Position numbers and translations under genes: made by a program. Below are positions 32,196-43,660 of a DNA stretch of 64,000 nt, piece by piece; the first letter of the stretch is position 1, and every line of letters starts with the position of its first letter. Source of the stretch: Delphinapterus leucas (lineage: Eukaryota; Chordata; Mammalia; Artiodactyla; Monodontidae). Location of the stretch: assembly GCF_002288925.2 (NCBI RefSeq), contig NW_022098058.1:3217457-3281456 (forward strand), read 5' to 3'. A model generated the notes under the pieces. The model made no database searches, was not told the DNA's origin, and saw nothing but the letters and a program-made list of their open reading frames with translations.

Positions 32196-33470
32196 GTAGA
32201 ATTTTCCCCTCCCCATTTCAGGATTGGTAAGAGAAGCATAATTAACTTTCAAGATGGGCATTTATAGTTGTTTTCCTTGGGATACCCATTTTACCTTCCA
32301 TTTTCAGATCAACAAGCAGTTTCTTGTGCTCAACCCTTAATCCCTTCAGCAGAAGGAACTCAGTGATTTTCCCACTGAGAGAGAGGCTTGAGACGTGGCT
32401 GCTTGTTCCAGGAGACGCTGCCCACTCGTCGCCCACACTGAACCTCCCAGTGCACTGACTGTACCTCAGCCAACGCAACGATGGTTCTTGTGTAAGCCGC
32501 TAGCTGTCAGAATGACTAAGGCTCAGAAAGTGCCACTGCATTTCTGTTCCCGGGGTGGGGGATGGGCAATGGACCTAGGAGGGCATTTAGAACCACTCTG
32601 CTTTTAAGAGCCTTGGGGCAGGTGTGAGTTCATCAAGCTCCTGGCAGAGCTCGTGGCCAGCCACGTGGAGAGTCAGACACAGAGCCCCCATCCTACAGAA
32701 AAGACGGAACAGGCACTGTGAGTCATCAGTGTGTGTGTATTCGGCAGTAAAGGACAAGGTGCATCAATGGAGAATTCCGAGAGGGGAGAGATGGATACAG
32801 GCTCTTGGGACACCCCCATGAAAGAGCATTTGATCTGGCGCTGGCATGTATGGGTAGAATTGTGAGGAGAGAAGGATATTCCCAGTGAGAGAAACAGCCA
32901 AGTGTCTCTGGTCAATGTTGCTGAGAGGACTTGATAGAATTTGCATTTTAATCTTAATTCAAGAAAAGCCACATGATAAAACTTGCCACTTTGCAGAGTG
33001 TTCATGTGTTAGGTGAGACACGGTGCAATTTTCTTCAGTGTCTTAACTGAATAGTTGTTGGAGGGAAGTGAAAGTGAGCAAGGTTGTGGTGGCGGTGGTT
33101 ACATAGACACGTGTGTGTTAAAGCTCATAGAGTTATTCACCAGAAAATCAGGGTTTTTACCATATGTAAGTTTTAAAAATAAATATTTCTTTAAAGTGTG
33201 AAAGATGGATCCTTCCGCTCAAAGAGCTTACAGCTTCACGCGAGATCAGGTGGTCACCTGTCTTGCGTAGTTAAATACGGTCTCTGCCATGAGAGAGGTT
33301 GAACAAAAGAATGTTGGGGGGTGTTGGAGCCAGTGTGGAGCACTGCTGGCTGCGGGAAACCTCACCTGTCCTGACGGCTGGGTGGCCTGTGCGGTGTGAT
33401 CTTAGAGTGGAGAGTGGTCAGAATAGAGGCGCGGGAGCAGGGGCATGTCTTGGGACAGCTCACGTTTCCT
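32196..33470. other. unique DNA
   Basis: No transposon family is recognised. Overlapping minus-strand frames (32673-33005) show no known motif. Confidence 0.45.
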
Positions 33471-33474
33471 CACC

Positions 33475-34140
33475 AAGTAAGATATATAGATTGCAGATAA
33501 GCACATGAAAAGATGTTCTGCGTCATCTGTCATCGGAGAATTCTAACTTATAGCAATAATGAGATACTATCACACACCCATTAGAATGGCCCAAATCCAA
33601 AACACTGACAACACCAAATGTTGGCAAGGATGTGGAGTAACAGGAACATTCATTGCCGGTGGGAATGCAAAATGGTGCAGCCAGTTTGGAAGACAGTTTG
33701 GTGGCTTCTTACAAAACTAACATGCGCTTACCATCCATCCAGCAATCACACTCCTTGGTGTCTCCCCACATGAACTGAAAACTTATGTCCATACAAAAGC
33801 CTGCACACAGGTATTTATAGTAACTTTATTCGTAACTGCCAGAATTTGGAGGCACCAAGATGTCCTTCAATAGGTGAATGGGTAAGCAAACTGTGATACA
33901 TCCAGATAATGGAATATTATTCAGTGCTAGAAAGGAATGAGCTATCAAGCCATGAAGGAAAACTTAAGTGCATGTTAGTAAGTGAAAGAAGCCAGTCTGA
34001 AAAGGCTATGCACTATATGATTCCAATGATATTACAGTCTGGAAGAGGCAAAAATATGGAGGCGTTAAAAGCTCATTGGTTGCCAAGGGCCAGGGGAGAG
34101 AGAGGATAAATAAGTTGGCAGAGCACAGAGGATTTTTAGT
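33475..34140 (+). mobile_element. L1M ORF2 C-terminus and 3' UTR fragment
   Basis: Sense landmarks: 'aatgagatactatcacacacccattagaatggcc', 'aatgttggcaaggatgtggag', 'tgggaatgcaaaatggtgcagcc', 'aatggaatattattcagtgctagaaagg', 'ctatatgattccaatgatatt', 'ggttgccaagggccagg'. The last is the L1M 3' UTR phrase. 5'-truncated and old. Confidence 0.85.
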
Positions 34141-34379
34141 GCAGTGGAGGAAAAAAAGGCTCCATCCCTGTCCTTTAGGACGTCTGTCCAGCTGGGGACA
34201 CAGAGGCAGTGCAGAGGGAGCAGAGGAACTGTGGATTCTTCCTCTGTTCCTAGAAGAAGTCAAAGGAGGAAACTGACCGGCCTTGGGGGCTCCCAGCGGA
34301 TTCTAAAGGAAGAGACACATCTAAGATGTGACTAGAAAGAGCGGCAAACAGAAAGAAAGCAAGAAAACCATTCTACGCC
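34141..34379. other. unclassified, possibly L2 continuation
   Basis: A purine-rich stretch between L1M and L2 without a distinctive phrase. Confidence 0.3.
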
Positions 34380-34880
34380 ACAGAAACTGCACGTGGAAAG
34401 GCCTAGACTAGGTGAGAGAAAGGAGGACAAACCGTATGTGACTCAGATGGCTCAGCAGAGCTAGGAGCCTGGGCAGGGAGGCTGAGGCCGGACGGCTGAG
34501 CCACGCAGGGCTTGGTCGGCTACACGAGGACGTGGGAACTTCACGTGGAGAGCTGTGGACACTGGAGGGTTTTGAGCAGGGTGACATGATCAGATCGCTG
34601 CTTCAGAACGATGGCCCCGGAGTGCAGGACAGACTGGAGATGATGCGCTGGCCCTCTTAAGAGGGACAGTGGCTTGGCTGAGAGCAGGCTGGAAGGAAGT
34701 GGAGGAAGAGAGAGGGTATAATCTCCAGGCCCCGATGACCGGGTGGGTGGGTGGTGAGGTGGTGGGGCCTCCCTGGGCTCTGGGTCTCGCTCAGATGGCG
34801 GGTGGTGGGGGGCACAGAGAGGAGGATGAGCATCTGGGAGGGGAAGGTGAGGGACTAAAGCTAGCAAGGTTGATTAGAGC
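34380..34880 (-). repeat. L2 LINE fragment, antisense
   Basis: 'gcagggcttggtcggctacacgagg', 'ggacactggagggttttgagcagggtgacatgatcagat', 'gaacgatggccccggagtgcagg' correspond to the antisense L2 phrase 'ttttaagcaggggagtgacatgatctgat' and its neighbours. Overlapping frames at 34541-34890 are incidental. Confidence 0.6.
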
Positions 34881-35230
34881 TGTGCTCTGACAGAGCTGAA
34901 CGCCAGCACAGAGAATTTGTCTTAAAACCCACGGAAGGCACAGTCTTGCTGCAAATCACTGTTCTGTTAGCACTCTTTTCTTTGACACATCAGACTGCAG
35001 CCAGAACCTGGAATATAGATGGACATCTGGGAATTGTTAGATTCCAGAATAAACATTTGACAGCCTTTGCAGTCCTAAAGTGGCCTGTACCCAAACTGAC
35101 AATCGGGGGCTTGCTGAAGTGTGGAGGGAAACTTGACGTGAGCCTCAGAGCCAATGCAGTTGGTTAAAAGACAATACCTTTTGTTGAATTCTAACAATTA
35201 TTTTTTTAAATATTGAATTTAAACAGTAAG
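34881..35230. other. unique DNA
   Basis: Contains a 73-codon frame (34946-35167) whose first residues look like a signal peptide. No promoter, homologue or splice context supports it as a gene. Confidence 0.4.
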
Positions 35231-35234
35231 GCAA

Positions 35235-35345
35235 ACAATAGAAACAATCTTAATCTCTCTTGACCCCAATTTTCTCATCTGGTAAATGAAGGAAGACCTG
35301 TTGATCTCAGAGTTCCCTTCCAGCTCTGAAATTCTAGCCTCGTAA
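35235..35345 (+). repeat. MIR3-like fragment
   Basis: 'cttaatctctcttgaccccaattttctcatctggtaaatgaagg' then 'ttcccttccagctctgaaattcta' is the MIR3-type terminus. Confidence 0.5.
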
Positions 35346-36125
35346 AAATTTTCACCAAGATTTTTTAAAAAAGACTCATGTGAAGAAATGCACAGAGTAC
35401 ATTGCTATCCCTTATTGAGCTTCAAACATTTTTTAATCCAAAGTTTTAATTTTGAAACTCCAAATTGCCAGATTTCCCAGAGTATAAATCCCCTGACCAG
35501 TAAAGTGTTATTATTTGAAAATACAGTAGCCTCTGAAGCTCTGAGTTTACAAGGCAAGGAGAGAGGAAGGAAGGGAGGAAGGCAATAAAGTTCCACATTT
35601 TCAGCAATGAATATCCTCATACTAATAGAATGCAAAGCTAACAGCTATCTTGTGTCATATAAGGAACCCGGACGCAATTATAATCTCCATTTTATTAGTG
35701 AAGAAATATGTAGGTGCAGGTGATGATTTCAGACCCTGTGCTTCCTTGGCAGAATATGTCTGGATAGTGAATCTTACTCAGATTCTGTTCTGATGCTATT
35801 CTTAGAATTGACTTGAGAAGCAGTCGCCCCCAGCTCCCTTTCTCAGAGCAGACGGCGATCTGGGGACGAGCTGTCTTACACTCATGCTCACAGTATTGTT
35901 TGTTGTCACCACTGAAGTCAGTCCGTGAAAGGAGTTTTCCTACTTCCTGAAACATTTTTTGTTTCAACACAATTATCTTCACTTTCTCCTTCCCATCCCC
36001 ACTTTCAGATAATGACACTTTTGGGGGGCATTTTAAAAGGGAAATAGTTTGGGGGCCACATTCATACAGCTTGAGGCTGTGCTGGTCTTGCAGTGAGTAA
36101 GGGGAGGAGGGAGCCTGCCAGATGC
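35346..36125. other. unique DNA
   Basis: No transposon is recognised. A purine run 'aaggagagaggaaggaagggaggaagg' lies at 35557-35582. A 107-codon minus-strand frame (35695-36018) has no recognisable domain. Confidence 0.4.
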
Positions 36126-36129
36126 CTAA

Positions 36130-36325
36130 ATGGCGGCTCTGTGCTTGAGACTTCCGCAGGTAAATTCATCTGATTTTCATAGGAATGTTGCGAGATCAGG
36201 AAGCTGAGGCTCAGCGCAATTCAGTAAACTTACCCAGGATCACACAGCTGAAAGGGGGCAGAGCTGGGACTTGAACCCACTTTGGGCAGACCCCACAATT
36301 CAGCGTGCTGCTCTACCGTGATTAG
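36130..36325 (-). repeat. MIR SINE, antisense
   Basis: 'gatcaggaagctgaggctcagcgcaattcagtaaacttacccaggatcacacagctgaaagggggcagagctgggacttgaaccca' is a well preserved antisense MIR core. Confidence 0.82.
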
Positions 36326-36542
36326 GGGACCCTGGTTAGAATCCCTCCTCCAGCAGCGTTCCCGTAGAGAACCAGCATGTCTGAAATGCCACTGTCTTCC
36401 TAGCGTTTGTTCATTGAACAGACAAGTGGAGATGACGCATCCACCTCCCTCATGAGGACATTTTAAGGATTAAAGAGAGGTAATCCCTGTAAGAGTTTTG
36501 GTTTATAACTAGACAGTAAATGCCTGCTCAACGGTAGTTTTT

Positions 36543-36753
36543 TTGTTTGTTTGTTTGTTTTGAGGTACGCGGGCCTCCCACTGTTGTGGCCTCTCCCGTT
36601 GTGGAGCACAGGCTCCAGACGCGCAGGCTCAGCAGCCATGGCTCACGGGCCTAGCCGCTCCGCGGCACGTGGGATCTTCCTGGACCGGGGCACGAACCCG
36701 TGTCCCCTGCATCAGCAGGCGGACTCTCAACCACTGCGCCACCAGGGAAGCCC
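36543..36753 (-). mobile_element. CHR SINE
   Basis: Antisense copy with a (TTTG)n tail rather than pure T. Perfect 16-bp duplication 'ctcaacggtagttttt' at 36527-36542 and 36754-36769. The perfect duplication implies a recent insertion. Confidence 0.94.
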
Positions 36754-36769
36754 CTCAACGGTAGTTTTT

Positions 36770-37299
36770 ATGGCTACTAACAGTGGCTTCTGTGCGAGGC
36801 TCCGGACCAGACAGGCTGGGGGAATCAGACTGAGGTGGACGCGTCCTCCCCCTGCCCTGGAGGAGCTAGCAGAGGAGGAAATGGCTCCAAAACAAATAAC
36901 AAGCGAAAGCAGAACCTCAGCTCGCAGCCTCTGCGTCTCTGACGTCGCCCACTTCCCTCCCAGCAGAGGTGACGTGGACCTGACAAGCGCAGTCACGGAA
37001 ATCACTCTGTGGATCTGGGCCTCGGTGTGTCAGTGACCAACAGTGTGTTTTAAAAGTCCTTAAACAGCATTTAGTGTTTAGTCCCTCCTCTGCCTCCCGT
37101 CTTCCCTGCATCTCCCACCGCACCCCACCCCCAAGAATTAGGCACAGTTGTGAGTCCTGGGGGGGGGGGTCAACATTCTGCAGCCAGGTGAGCACTTTCT
37201 AGCACTTGTGGCTGCCATGTTCGCATAAGGGGAGGGAACTGTTGCTCCAGGCCACACCCGGGATGGGAGAGGGAGGAGAGCAGAGTGGACGGACAGCCG
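36770..37299. other. unique DNA with a G11 run
   Basis: No repeat family. Eleven consecutive G residues occur at 37159-37169. Confidence 0.45.
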
Positions 37300-37455
37300 C
37301 ATGGTGGCCTCTTCTGTAACATGGGGATGATGGTAGAAATGCTTGCCTAACAGAGGTGTTGGGGGGATAGCTGATCATGGATAACAGGCGTAGCGCATGT
37401 GAGATCTGTAGAGCACTCAGCAGAGCTTGGTTGCCGTTACTAATAATGAGTCGGG
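37300..37455 (+). repeat. MIR SINE fragment
   Basis: 'ttctgtaacatggggatgatggtagaaatgcttgcctaacagaggtgttg' and 'tagagcactcagcagagcttggttgccgttactaata' match the second half of MIR. Confidence 0.55.
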
Positions 37456-37909
37456 AGGGCCTGCAGCACAGGAAACAGCTAGATGTATGAGAGCACTGGC
37501 TGTGCAGGCCACAGGCTGACAGTGCTAACAGAAATCCCAGGGGGGCTGGGACCAGCCTGGGAAAGGCTGGCTGAGAGAAGCGGCGGCGGAGTGGCGACTC
37601 GTCAGCCGAGCGTGGGTGTGCGTTGGTGTGGGACGGGCAGACAGCCTGGGCTCTGGGTGGGGCGGGCACATTGACAGCAGGGGAGCCGGAGGGAGCACGC
37701 TGAGTGGGGGGCGTTCAAGACCCTCAGATGCCAGACTTGGCACCCAAATGGTCTCTTTCTAATGCCTCCAGGGCCTGCCATGGGATGAACTTTGATGCTC
37801 GTCCCAGGAAGCTTTGTGGGGAATTTTCCAGGCATCCAGTGGCTCTAGATGGTGGCTGTACCAACAGTGACAAAGTCGATGACTGTCTTAGTGCCTCCTG
37901 ATATTGTGC
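37456..37909. other. unique GC-rich DNA with a CpG cluster
   Basis: 37575-37650 contains about ten CpG dinucleotides in 75 bp ('gcggcggcggagtggcgac', 'gccgagcgtggg'), well above the surroundings. It is too short for a standard CpG island. Several overlapping frames (37483-37835) are a by-product of composition. Confidence 0.4.
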
Positions 37910-38110
37910 TAACTCTTGATGTCACTGGTGTCACCGCTAACTCACGAGGGGCTACTGTCGTTATCCTCGTTTTATAGACAGCGACATCGAGGGACAAAGA
38001 GCTTGCCTGACTTGCCCCCAGGTCATCAGCTAGTAAGCGGCCAAGCCAGGGTTCCATTTAGATCTGTCTCTCCCCAGAATGCAAGCCCTTAACCCAGCAG
38101 TATAAGGTGG
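37910..38110 (-). repeat. MIR SINE, antisense
   Basis: 'gttatcctcgttttatagacagcgacatcgagggacaaagagcttgcctgacttgcccccaggtcatcagctagtaagcggccaagccagggttcc' matches the antisense MIR core. Confidence 0.78.
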
Positions 38111-38869
38111 CTCTTGGGAGGAGAAGATTTTCGTGCCTCCCCAGCCTGTTCACCGGCTTCCACCTGGGTCTCCTCTGTGTGGGAACTTCCCTGTGGAGGG
38201 TTCAGCCACTGGAGACAGCACATGTCCTTGGTGTAGCATCAAGGAGCCCTGACATCCTGAAGCCAGGAGTCATGTCTTTTGGGAACTTCCCACCTTCCCC
38301 TTTTGTGTCCTCACTCCTTTTTCCTAACTAGAGGTGGCTTTACAGAAATGTGGAAGATGATTCTGTGCTAGGAGACCCTGGGGAATTCCTGAATAAGCTC
38401 AGGACTTGCTAATCAATCAGAAAAGCCCATGAGCGTCACAACGGAGTCCACAGCTCCACCTGGCCAAGGGAGTCAGCAGGGTGTGGGCAAGGCCTCCTGA
38501 GTGGCTGCACAGGGCTGGGATGGCTGGGAACAGAAGCAGTCATGCCCCAAGGTGACAGACATCATTCTTAATGGAATTGAGACTAGACTCTAGTGCTCTT
38601 TTATATTAAAATGCTGCAGCCAATTTTAACAGTGTTTACTGGGCAATTCCATGTGACTGTGAACAATGGATTCAAACAAGGCACAATATTCACACTAGCC
38701 TGTTGAACGCCCACTATGTATCCTCCACACCAAGCCTGACGTGCCTGCACTTAAGCGTGGACGCATCGTGGCAGGGCTGCTGGGAATCGTAGGCAGGCTG
38801 TGAATCCCCGCACTGTTTTGATTTGGTGTTTGAAGGCGCCTTTTTACCAATTAGTAGACATCTCTGGAT
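38111..38869. other. unique DNA
   Basis: No repeat, splice-flanked frame or RNA structure recognised. Confidence 0.4.
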
Positions 38870-39080
38870 CTACAGTCAAACAGAGAAGAGGTCCAGTCCC
38901 AGTCAGCCACCTACCAGCCCTGTGGCCTCTAGCCACTTGCTTTTCCTCTCTCAGCTTTGTTTCCTCACCTGTAAAATGGACACACATTTAGGGTTCTTCA
39001 GAGGGGTTAATGAAATTGTGTGGCCACACTTTGTGAAGCACCTTGTAAGTGTTGCCAGCAATTTGGTGTCATATAGGAAA
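38870..39080 (+). repeat. MIR SINE
   Basis: 'gccctgtggcctctagccacttgcttttcctctctcagctttgtttcctcacctgtaaaatgg', then 'agaggggttaatgaaattgtgtggccacactttgtgaagcaccttgtaagtg' follows MIR order. Confidence 0.75.
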
Positions 39081-39170
39081 TGCTTCCTTGGTGTTTATAA
39101 CGCCCAACTCAAGTCCTTCCCGAGAGCATCCCTAAGTTGTAAGGATCAACCAAAAGTTGAGATGGTAGTT

Positions 39171-39552
39171 TTTTTGTTTTGTTTTGTTTTGTTATTTTAT
39201 TTATTTTTGTCCACGTTAGGTCTTCATTGCTGCACGGGCTTTCTCTAGCTGCGGCGAGCGGGAGCTGCTCTTTGTTGCGGTGCGTGGGCTTCTCGTTGCG
39301 GTGGCTTCTCTTATTGTGGAGCCCGGGTTCTAGGCGTGTGGACTTCAGTAATTGTGACATGCGGGCTTCAGTAGTTGTGGCACGCGGGCTCAGTAGTCGT
39401 GGTCACGGGCCCTAGAACGCAGGCTCAGTAGTTGTGGCACACGGGCTTAGTTGCTCCGTGGCATGTGGGATCTTCCCAGACCAGGGCTCGAACCCATGTC
39501 CCCTGCATTGGCAGGTGGATTCTTAACCACTGTGTCACCAGGGAAGCTCTGT
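39171..39552 (-). mobile_element. long-subtype CHR SINE
   Basis: About 380 bp antisense including (GTTTT)n tail, repeated 'gggcttcagtagttgtggc' modules, and the head ending 'caccagggaagctc'. Duplication 'gatggtagtt' (39161-39170) and 'gatggtggtt' (39553-39562), 9 of 10. The long body and decayed duplication indicate an older insertion than the short-body copies. Confidence 0.9.
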
Positions 39553-39562
39553 GATGGTGGTT

Positions 39563-41360
39563 CTGTGCATGTTTGACCTATAAAATAAAATCAGCATCTT
39601 TCCCTTCTCATTTTTGGAGTGCGTGATGGTAGGTGATCACTTCTGTTAAGATGGTCTTCAGAAAATTCTTACCCAAAGATTATTTTACCCTCTATCCTGG
39701 TGACCCATGTCATATGAGGCATATCCATTTAGCCTATCTCTAGGCCTAGAGAGAGGAAGGGGGAGGATGCTTTTTAATTTTTACCATATGTGTGACCTGT
39801 TCCCAGTCAATGTTTAGGCAGAGGTGAGGGCTCCGGTGTTTGATTTCGAGTCATCGGGAAATCCACCCCGCTGTTCCTCAGGGAGCCCTAAACGTTGATT
39901 TGCCTTTGGGAGGGCGGGGGTTTCGGTGAAGCCTGATTTACAGCATCACCCTGGTACTGATTTCCTTTCACATACTCTAAAGGAAGTGCTCTGGTGATAT
40001 TGGCACTGAGCAAGTAACAAAGGGTTTAAAACGTCAGCTCTGGAAACAAAACTGTACCTTGTGATGTTAGGATGATAGAACCACACTTGATCTCCGATTA
40101 CAGCTAAAACAACAGTTGCTAAATCCAGCTAACATGGAAAAACTAGAAAAGAAGAGGGAAAATCAGCCAAACCCATGGCCAGGGACGGAGAGAGGGGGCA
40201 GTGGTGGGACACAGTCTTGTGTTTCCACTTGCCGGGTGTGGGCCGCCGCGTGTGGACACTGGCTGTGGGAACTCCGTGACTTAAAGTCCAGTTGAAAGAA
40301 CTGCTTTTATCATTTCGAGTTTGCAGCCCCAGGCCAAAACAGACAAAACAATTTTTAAAAGTCTCAGTTCAAAAGCAGTTTGAAACATTCTCTTTTTCTC
40401 ACGTGAATGTCTCCATCAAAAGGGACCCCAAATCTCTCCACTGTCCTGTGTGCCCCTCCTCTGATTGCCTACCTGGCAGGCTCCCCCAGGTTCACTGACT
40501 AACCCAATTAACTGGCTCCCCTGGGTGAACCGTGGCTCAGTTAAGCTGAATTTGAAGCACGTAAAATGAAGGAAGGCATTTCCTTCCAGCCATGGGCAGC
40601 GCAGCCTGTTCTGCTGTCACCACAGGGAAACCCGAGCCGGAGAGCTGCAAACGGGGGTGCAGGGGTTCCCTGCAACTGTGGCGGGTTACAAAGTAGAAAA
40701 GCACCGCGTAAAGTGGTGGCAGCTGCTCCACGTCTCTCAGAAAAGCCAAAGAATTCCAATAAAGAATGTACGGTCTATTTTTAATGCTCCTAATAAATAC
40801 CATGCATTCTGAGTCTATAGCAGACCCCCCATTATCCTGTCATCTTCCAGGTGAGGGTCTGTACTTTGCAGATCATTAAGAACACGACTCTCTGTCAGTG
40901 AGCAGACACTTCAAACGACAACACAGAAACAAACTCCACATATTCTGCGTTTCCCCTCGCTGCTTCAGGATTGGGGTGGAATTTGTAGGGGCATTTATCC
41001 CTCTGTCTGCTCAAATCTGACATGAGTTATTTCCTGAGGAGGAGACAGACTGCTCTCCTCTCCAGCCTGAGTGACTGACTCATAGAGGGTCACAGGAAAT
41101 CACTGGTGGGTTTTTTTTACTCCCTGTCCTTGTATTTGATAGATACTTACGTGGTTGTTGATGGATTGAGCATCTTTTATTCAGCTGGTATGAATAACTA
41201 GGTATAGTCATTTTTTTAATCAGATGACCAGGTACTGAGAAAATTGTAGCGTACTTTGTGTATAAAATGGAGATTCTACCTCTCTCACAAGACTGTTTGA
41301 AAGATCAGAAGTGCTATGATGATAGCTGGCTAGACCCAGGGAAAGGAAAAATTCCGTTTC
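39563..41360. other. long unique stretch
   Basis: About 1.8 kb without a recognised transposon. Overlapping frames at 40537-40803 on both strands are 68-88 codons with no family signature. Confidence 0.45.
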
Positions 41361-41364
41361 TCCC

Positions 41365-42165
41365 TACTGACAGAAAACTTTGGTATTCCAAATGTGCAGG
41401 CCTTTTTCCCACACCAAGAAATGCTCTACTTCTCTGCAGACACCAGCTGGGTGGCCTACAATTCAATTCCATTCTGACACCATCTATCTGGAGGTAGGAT
41501 CAGACGCCACAGGTTAAGGGCTCAGGCCTGCAAGACTCTCCCCTCCAACAAGACTCTCTCCTCAGGTGACCCACGACTTCTGTCCGGCTTGGCTACAAAT
41601 CGAGAGTTCCCACGACCCCCTCCCCAGGTTCATAATTTGCTAGAATGGCTCTCAGAACTCAGGATACAAGGACGCAACTCAGGAACAACAAAGTGGAAGA
41701 GACGCGTAGAGCAAGGTATGGGGGAGGGGGCATGGAGCCGTGGCCCTCTCCCACCCTCTCAACACCTCCCAGGTGTTCACAAATCCTGTACTTTAGGGAC
41801 TTTTATGGAGGCTTCATCTTGTAGACGTGATCAGTTATTAACTCAATCTCCAGCCCCTCTCCCTTCCCCAGAGGATGGGGGCGAGGCTGAAAGTTCCAAG
41901 CTTATAATCATGGCATGGTCTTTCTGGGGACCAGCCCCCATCCTGAAGCCGTCCAGGAAAACACCAAGAGTCACCTCATTAGGACAGAAGGTACTCCTGT
42001 CGCCCAGGAAATTCCGAGGGATTTAGGAGCTCTGTGTCAGGAACCTGGGTCAAGGACCAAATATTAGAACAAAAGATGCTCCTAGCGCCTGTATCACTTA
42101 GGAAATTATGAAGGTTATAAGAACTTGGCCAGGAGCCAAGGACAAAGACCAAAAAATATATTTCT
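41365..42165 (-). mobile_element. second antisense ERV LTR, internally deleted
   Basis: Shares with 24930-25985 the phrases 'ccagctgggtggcctacaattcaattccattctgacacc', 'aggttaagggctcaggcctgcaagac', 'gcatttttatggaggcttc' region, and 'aaaagatgctcctagcgcctgtatcacttaggaaatt'. It lacks the stretch around the other copy's AATAAA site and has a 'gaggtgggatcag' style segment intact. The 145-codon frame at 41589-42026 lies within it and is not a gene. No internal retroviral sequence is attached. Confidence 0.68.
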
Positions 42166-42169
42166 TTTT

Positions 42170-42310
42170 TGTTTGTTTATTCACCCACTTTTTCCTTTAT
42201 GCATTAAACAAATATTTACTGAACCTTTCTTTAGGCTAGACTCTGACTAGGTACTGTGGCCACAGATGAAAGAGAATTCTTGCCTTCAGGGAGTTTGCAG
42301 CCTAACCATC
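42170..42310 (-). repeat. L2 LINE 3'-end fragment, antisense
   Basis: 'tttattcacccactttttcc...attaaacaaatatttactgaacc' then 'tgactaggtactgtggccacagatgaaag...ttcagggagtttgcag' fits the antisense L2 start. Confidence 0.6.
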
Positions 42311-42639
42311 TCTTTCACTTTTTTCCTTCTTTAATAAAGCTGTCAACTTTTATCCTCCAATACTGTTTCCTTCTTGAGATTCCCACTTTCTAGAGCAAGC
42401 AAGAGTCAACCCAAGTTTCCCTTTCTTCATGGGGTTTTTCCAGGCCAACCTGGGCTGTGTGTTTCACTCTCTCCAGCTGTAAAATAAAGCCCAAAGGGAG
42501 CTAAAAATATTTCCAAAGATTGTTGTGAGTTTAAAGTGGAAAAGAAAAAAAGACTGTATACCTTTAAGAAAAAGGTATTAAGCAGGTGACATTTTACTGT
42601 CCGTTCTAAGATGTGTTTGCCTAGAGAAATTCTTTTTTG
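42311..42639. other. unclassified DNA
   Basis: A MIR-like phrase 'ctccagctgtaaaataaagcc' occurs near 42473 without a convincing partner. Nothing else is seen. Confidence 0.35.
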
Positions 42640-42850
42640 TTTTATTTTTTGTTGCTTTTTAATAGCAGCTTTATTAAAATATAATTCACATACCATACAA
42701 TTTACCCACTCACGGTGTACAATTCAGTGGTTTTTAGTATTTTCAGAGTTGTGCAACTATTACCACAATCAATTTTGGAACATTTTTTATCACCCCCAAA
42801 AGAAATCCCATACCTATGAACAGTCACTCAGCTCTTCCTTCTTTCACTCA
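42640..42850 (-). mobile_element. L1M 3' terminus, antisense
   Basis: 'gcagctttattaaaatataattcacataccatacaatttaccc', 'gtacaattcagtggtttttag', 'gtgcaactattaccacaatc' are the classic antisense L1MB/MC 3' end. Confidence 0.8.
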
Positions 42851-43089
42851 ATATATTTCTTGTTATATCACAGTATCACAGTCAGTATACTGTAAAGCAC
42901 TATGCTGATTCAAACGTGATTACTGCTGCTGTTTCCTAGATTCACGGGCAGAGTATGAGATTCTTGGACCACAACCTGCACTCAGGAACCCCTGCCATGG
43001 TAGAGTTTTGACTATATTTTAAGTTGCTAAACAATAATAATCCTTATAAACAATAGGACTGTTAATAACGTCCCTGACTCTTTCTATTA
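42851..43089. other. unclassified DNA between L1M pieces
   Basis: No recognised family. It separates a 3' terminus fragment from ORF2 sequence. Confidence 0.35.
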
Positions 43090-43660
43090 CATTTTTTCAA
43101 ATTGCTAATTATTATTGGTATACAGCAAAAATTGAGTTTTGTATGTTGATTCTATATCTAACAACACTGTTGACCTTTCTTATTAGTTTTAATAGTTTGA
43201 GAATTCTTTCACATTTTCAATGTAGATCATCATATCTTTTGCAAGTAGAAATAGTTTGGGCTCTTCTCTTCCAATTTGTATACCTCATTTCTTTTTCTTG
43301 TTTTTTTTTTCCCCTTTGGCTAAGGCTGCCAAAATAATGTTGAATTAAAGCCCTAGCAGCAGATTCCTTGAATTGTTCCTAACTTTACTGAGAATGCTTC
43401 TAAAGTTTTACCATTTATCGTGACACTCACCATAGGTTTTATTAGGTTAAGGAATCTCCTTTTGGTTTTAGATTTGCAGTTTCATTAAAATTATGACTCA
43501 GCGTTAGAAACACTTCCTGCGTCTATTGAGATGTTTCTTTTTTTGTCCTTTTGTAAAAAGTAGTAGTGTGGTATATTAGATTACTAGATTTTTAGAAAAA
43601 ATGTTGAACCATCTTTGCATTTCTGAGATAATATTCTTCCCTTTGTCCCAGAGTGACTAT
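43090..43660 (-). mobile_element. L1M reverse-transcriptase region, antisense
   Basis: 'attggtatacagcaaaaattgagttttgtatgttgattc', 'gatcatcatatcttttgcaagtagaaatag', 'tccaatttgtatacctcatttc', 'aataatgttgaatt' follow antisense L1 RT order. The FADD-encoding position is degenerate ('tcatatcttttgcaag'). Confidence 0.7.

Noticed and set aside
34946..35167. 73-codon frame starting with a signal-peptide-like stretch
   Set aside because: A hydrophobic start is common by chance. No homologue is recognised and there is no upstream promoter or downstream poly(A) context.
41589..42026. 145-codon plus-strand frame
   Set aside because: Contained within the antisense ERV LTR, which is noncoding.
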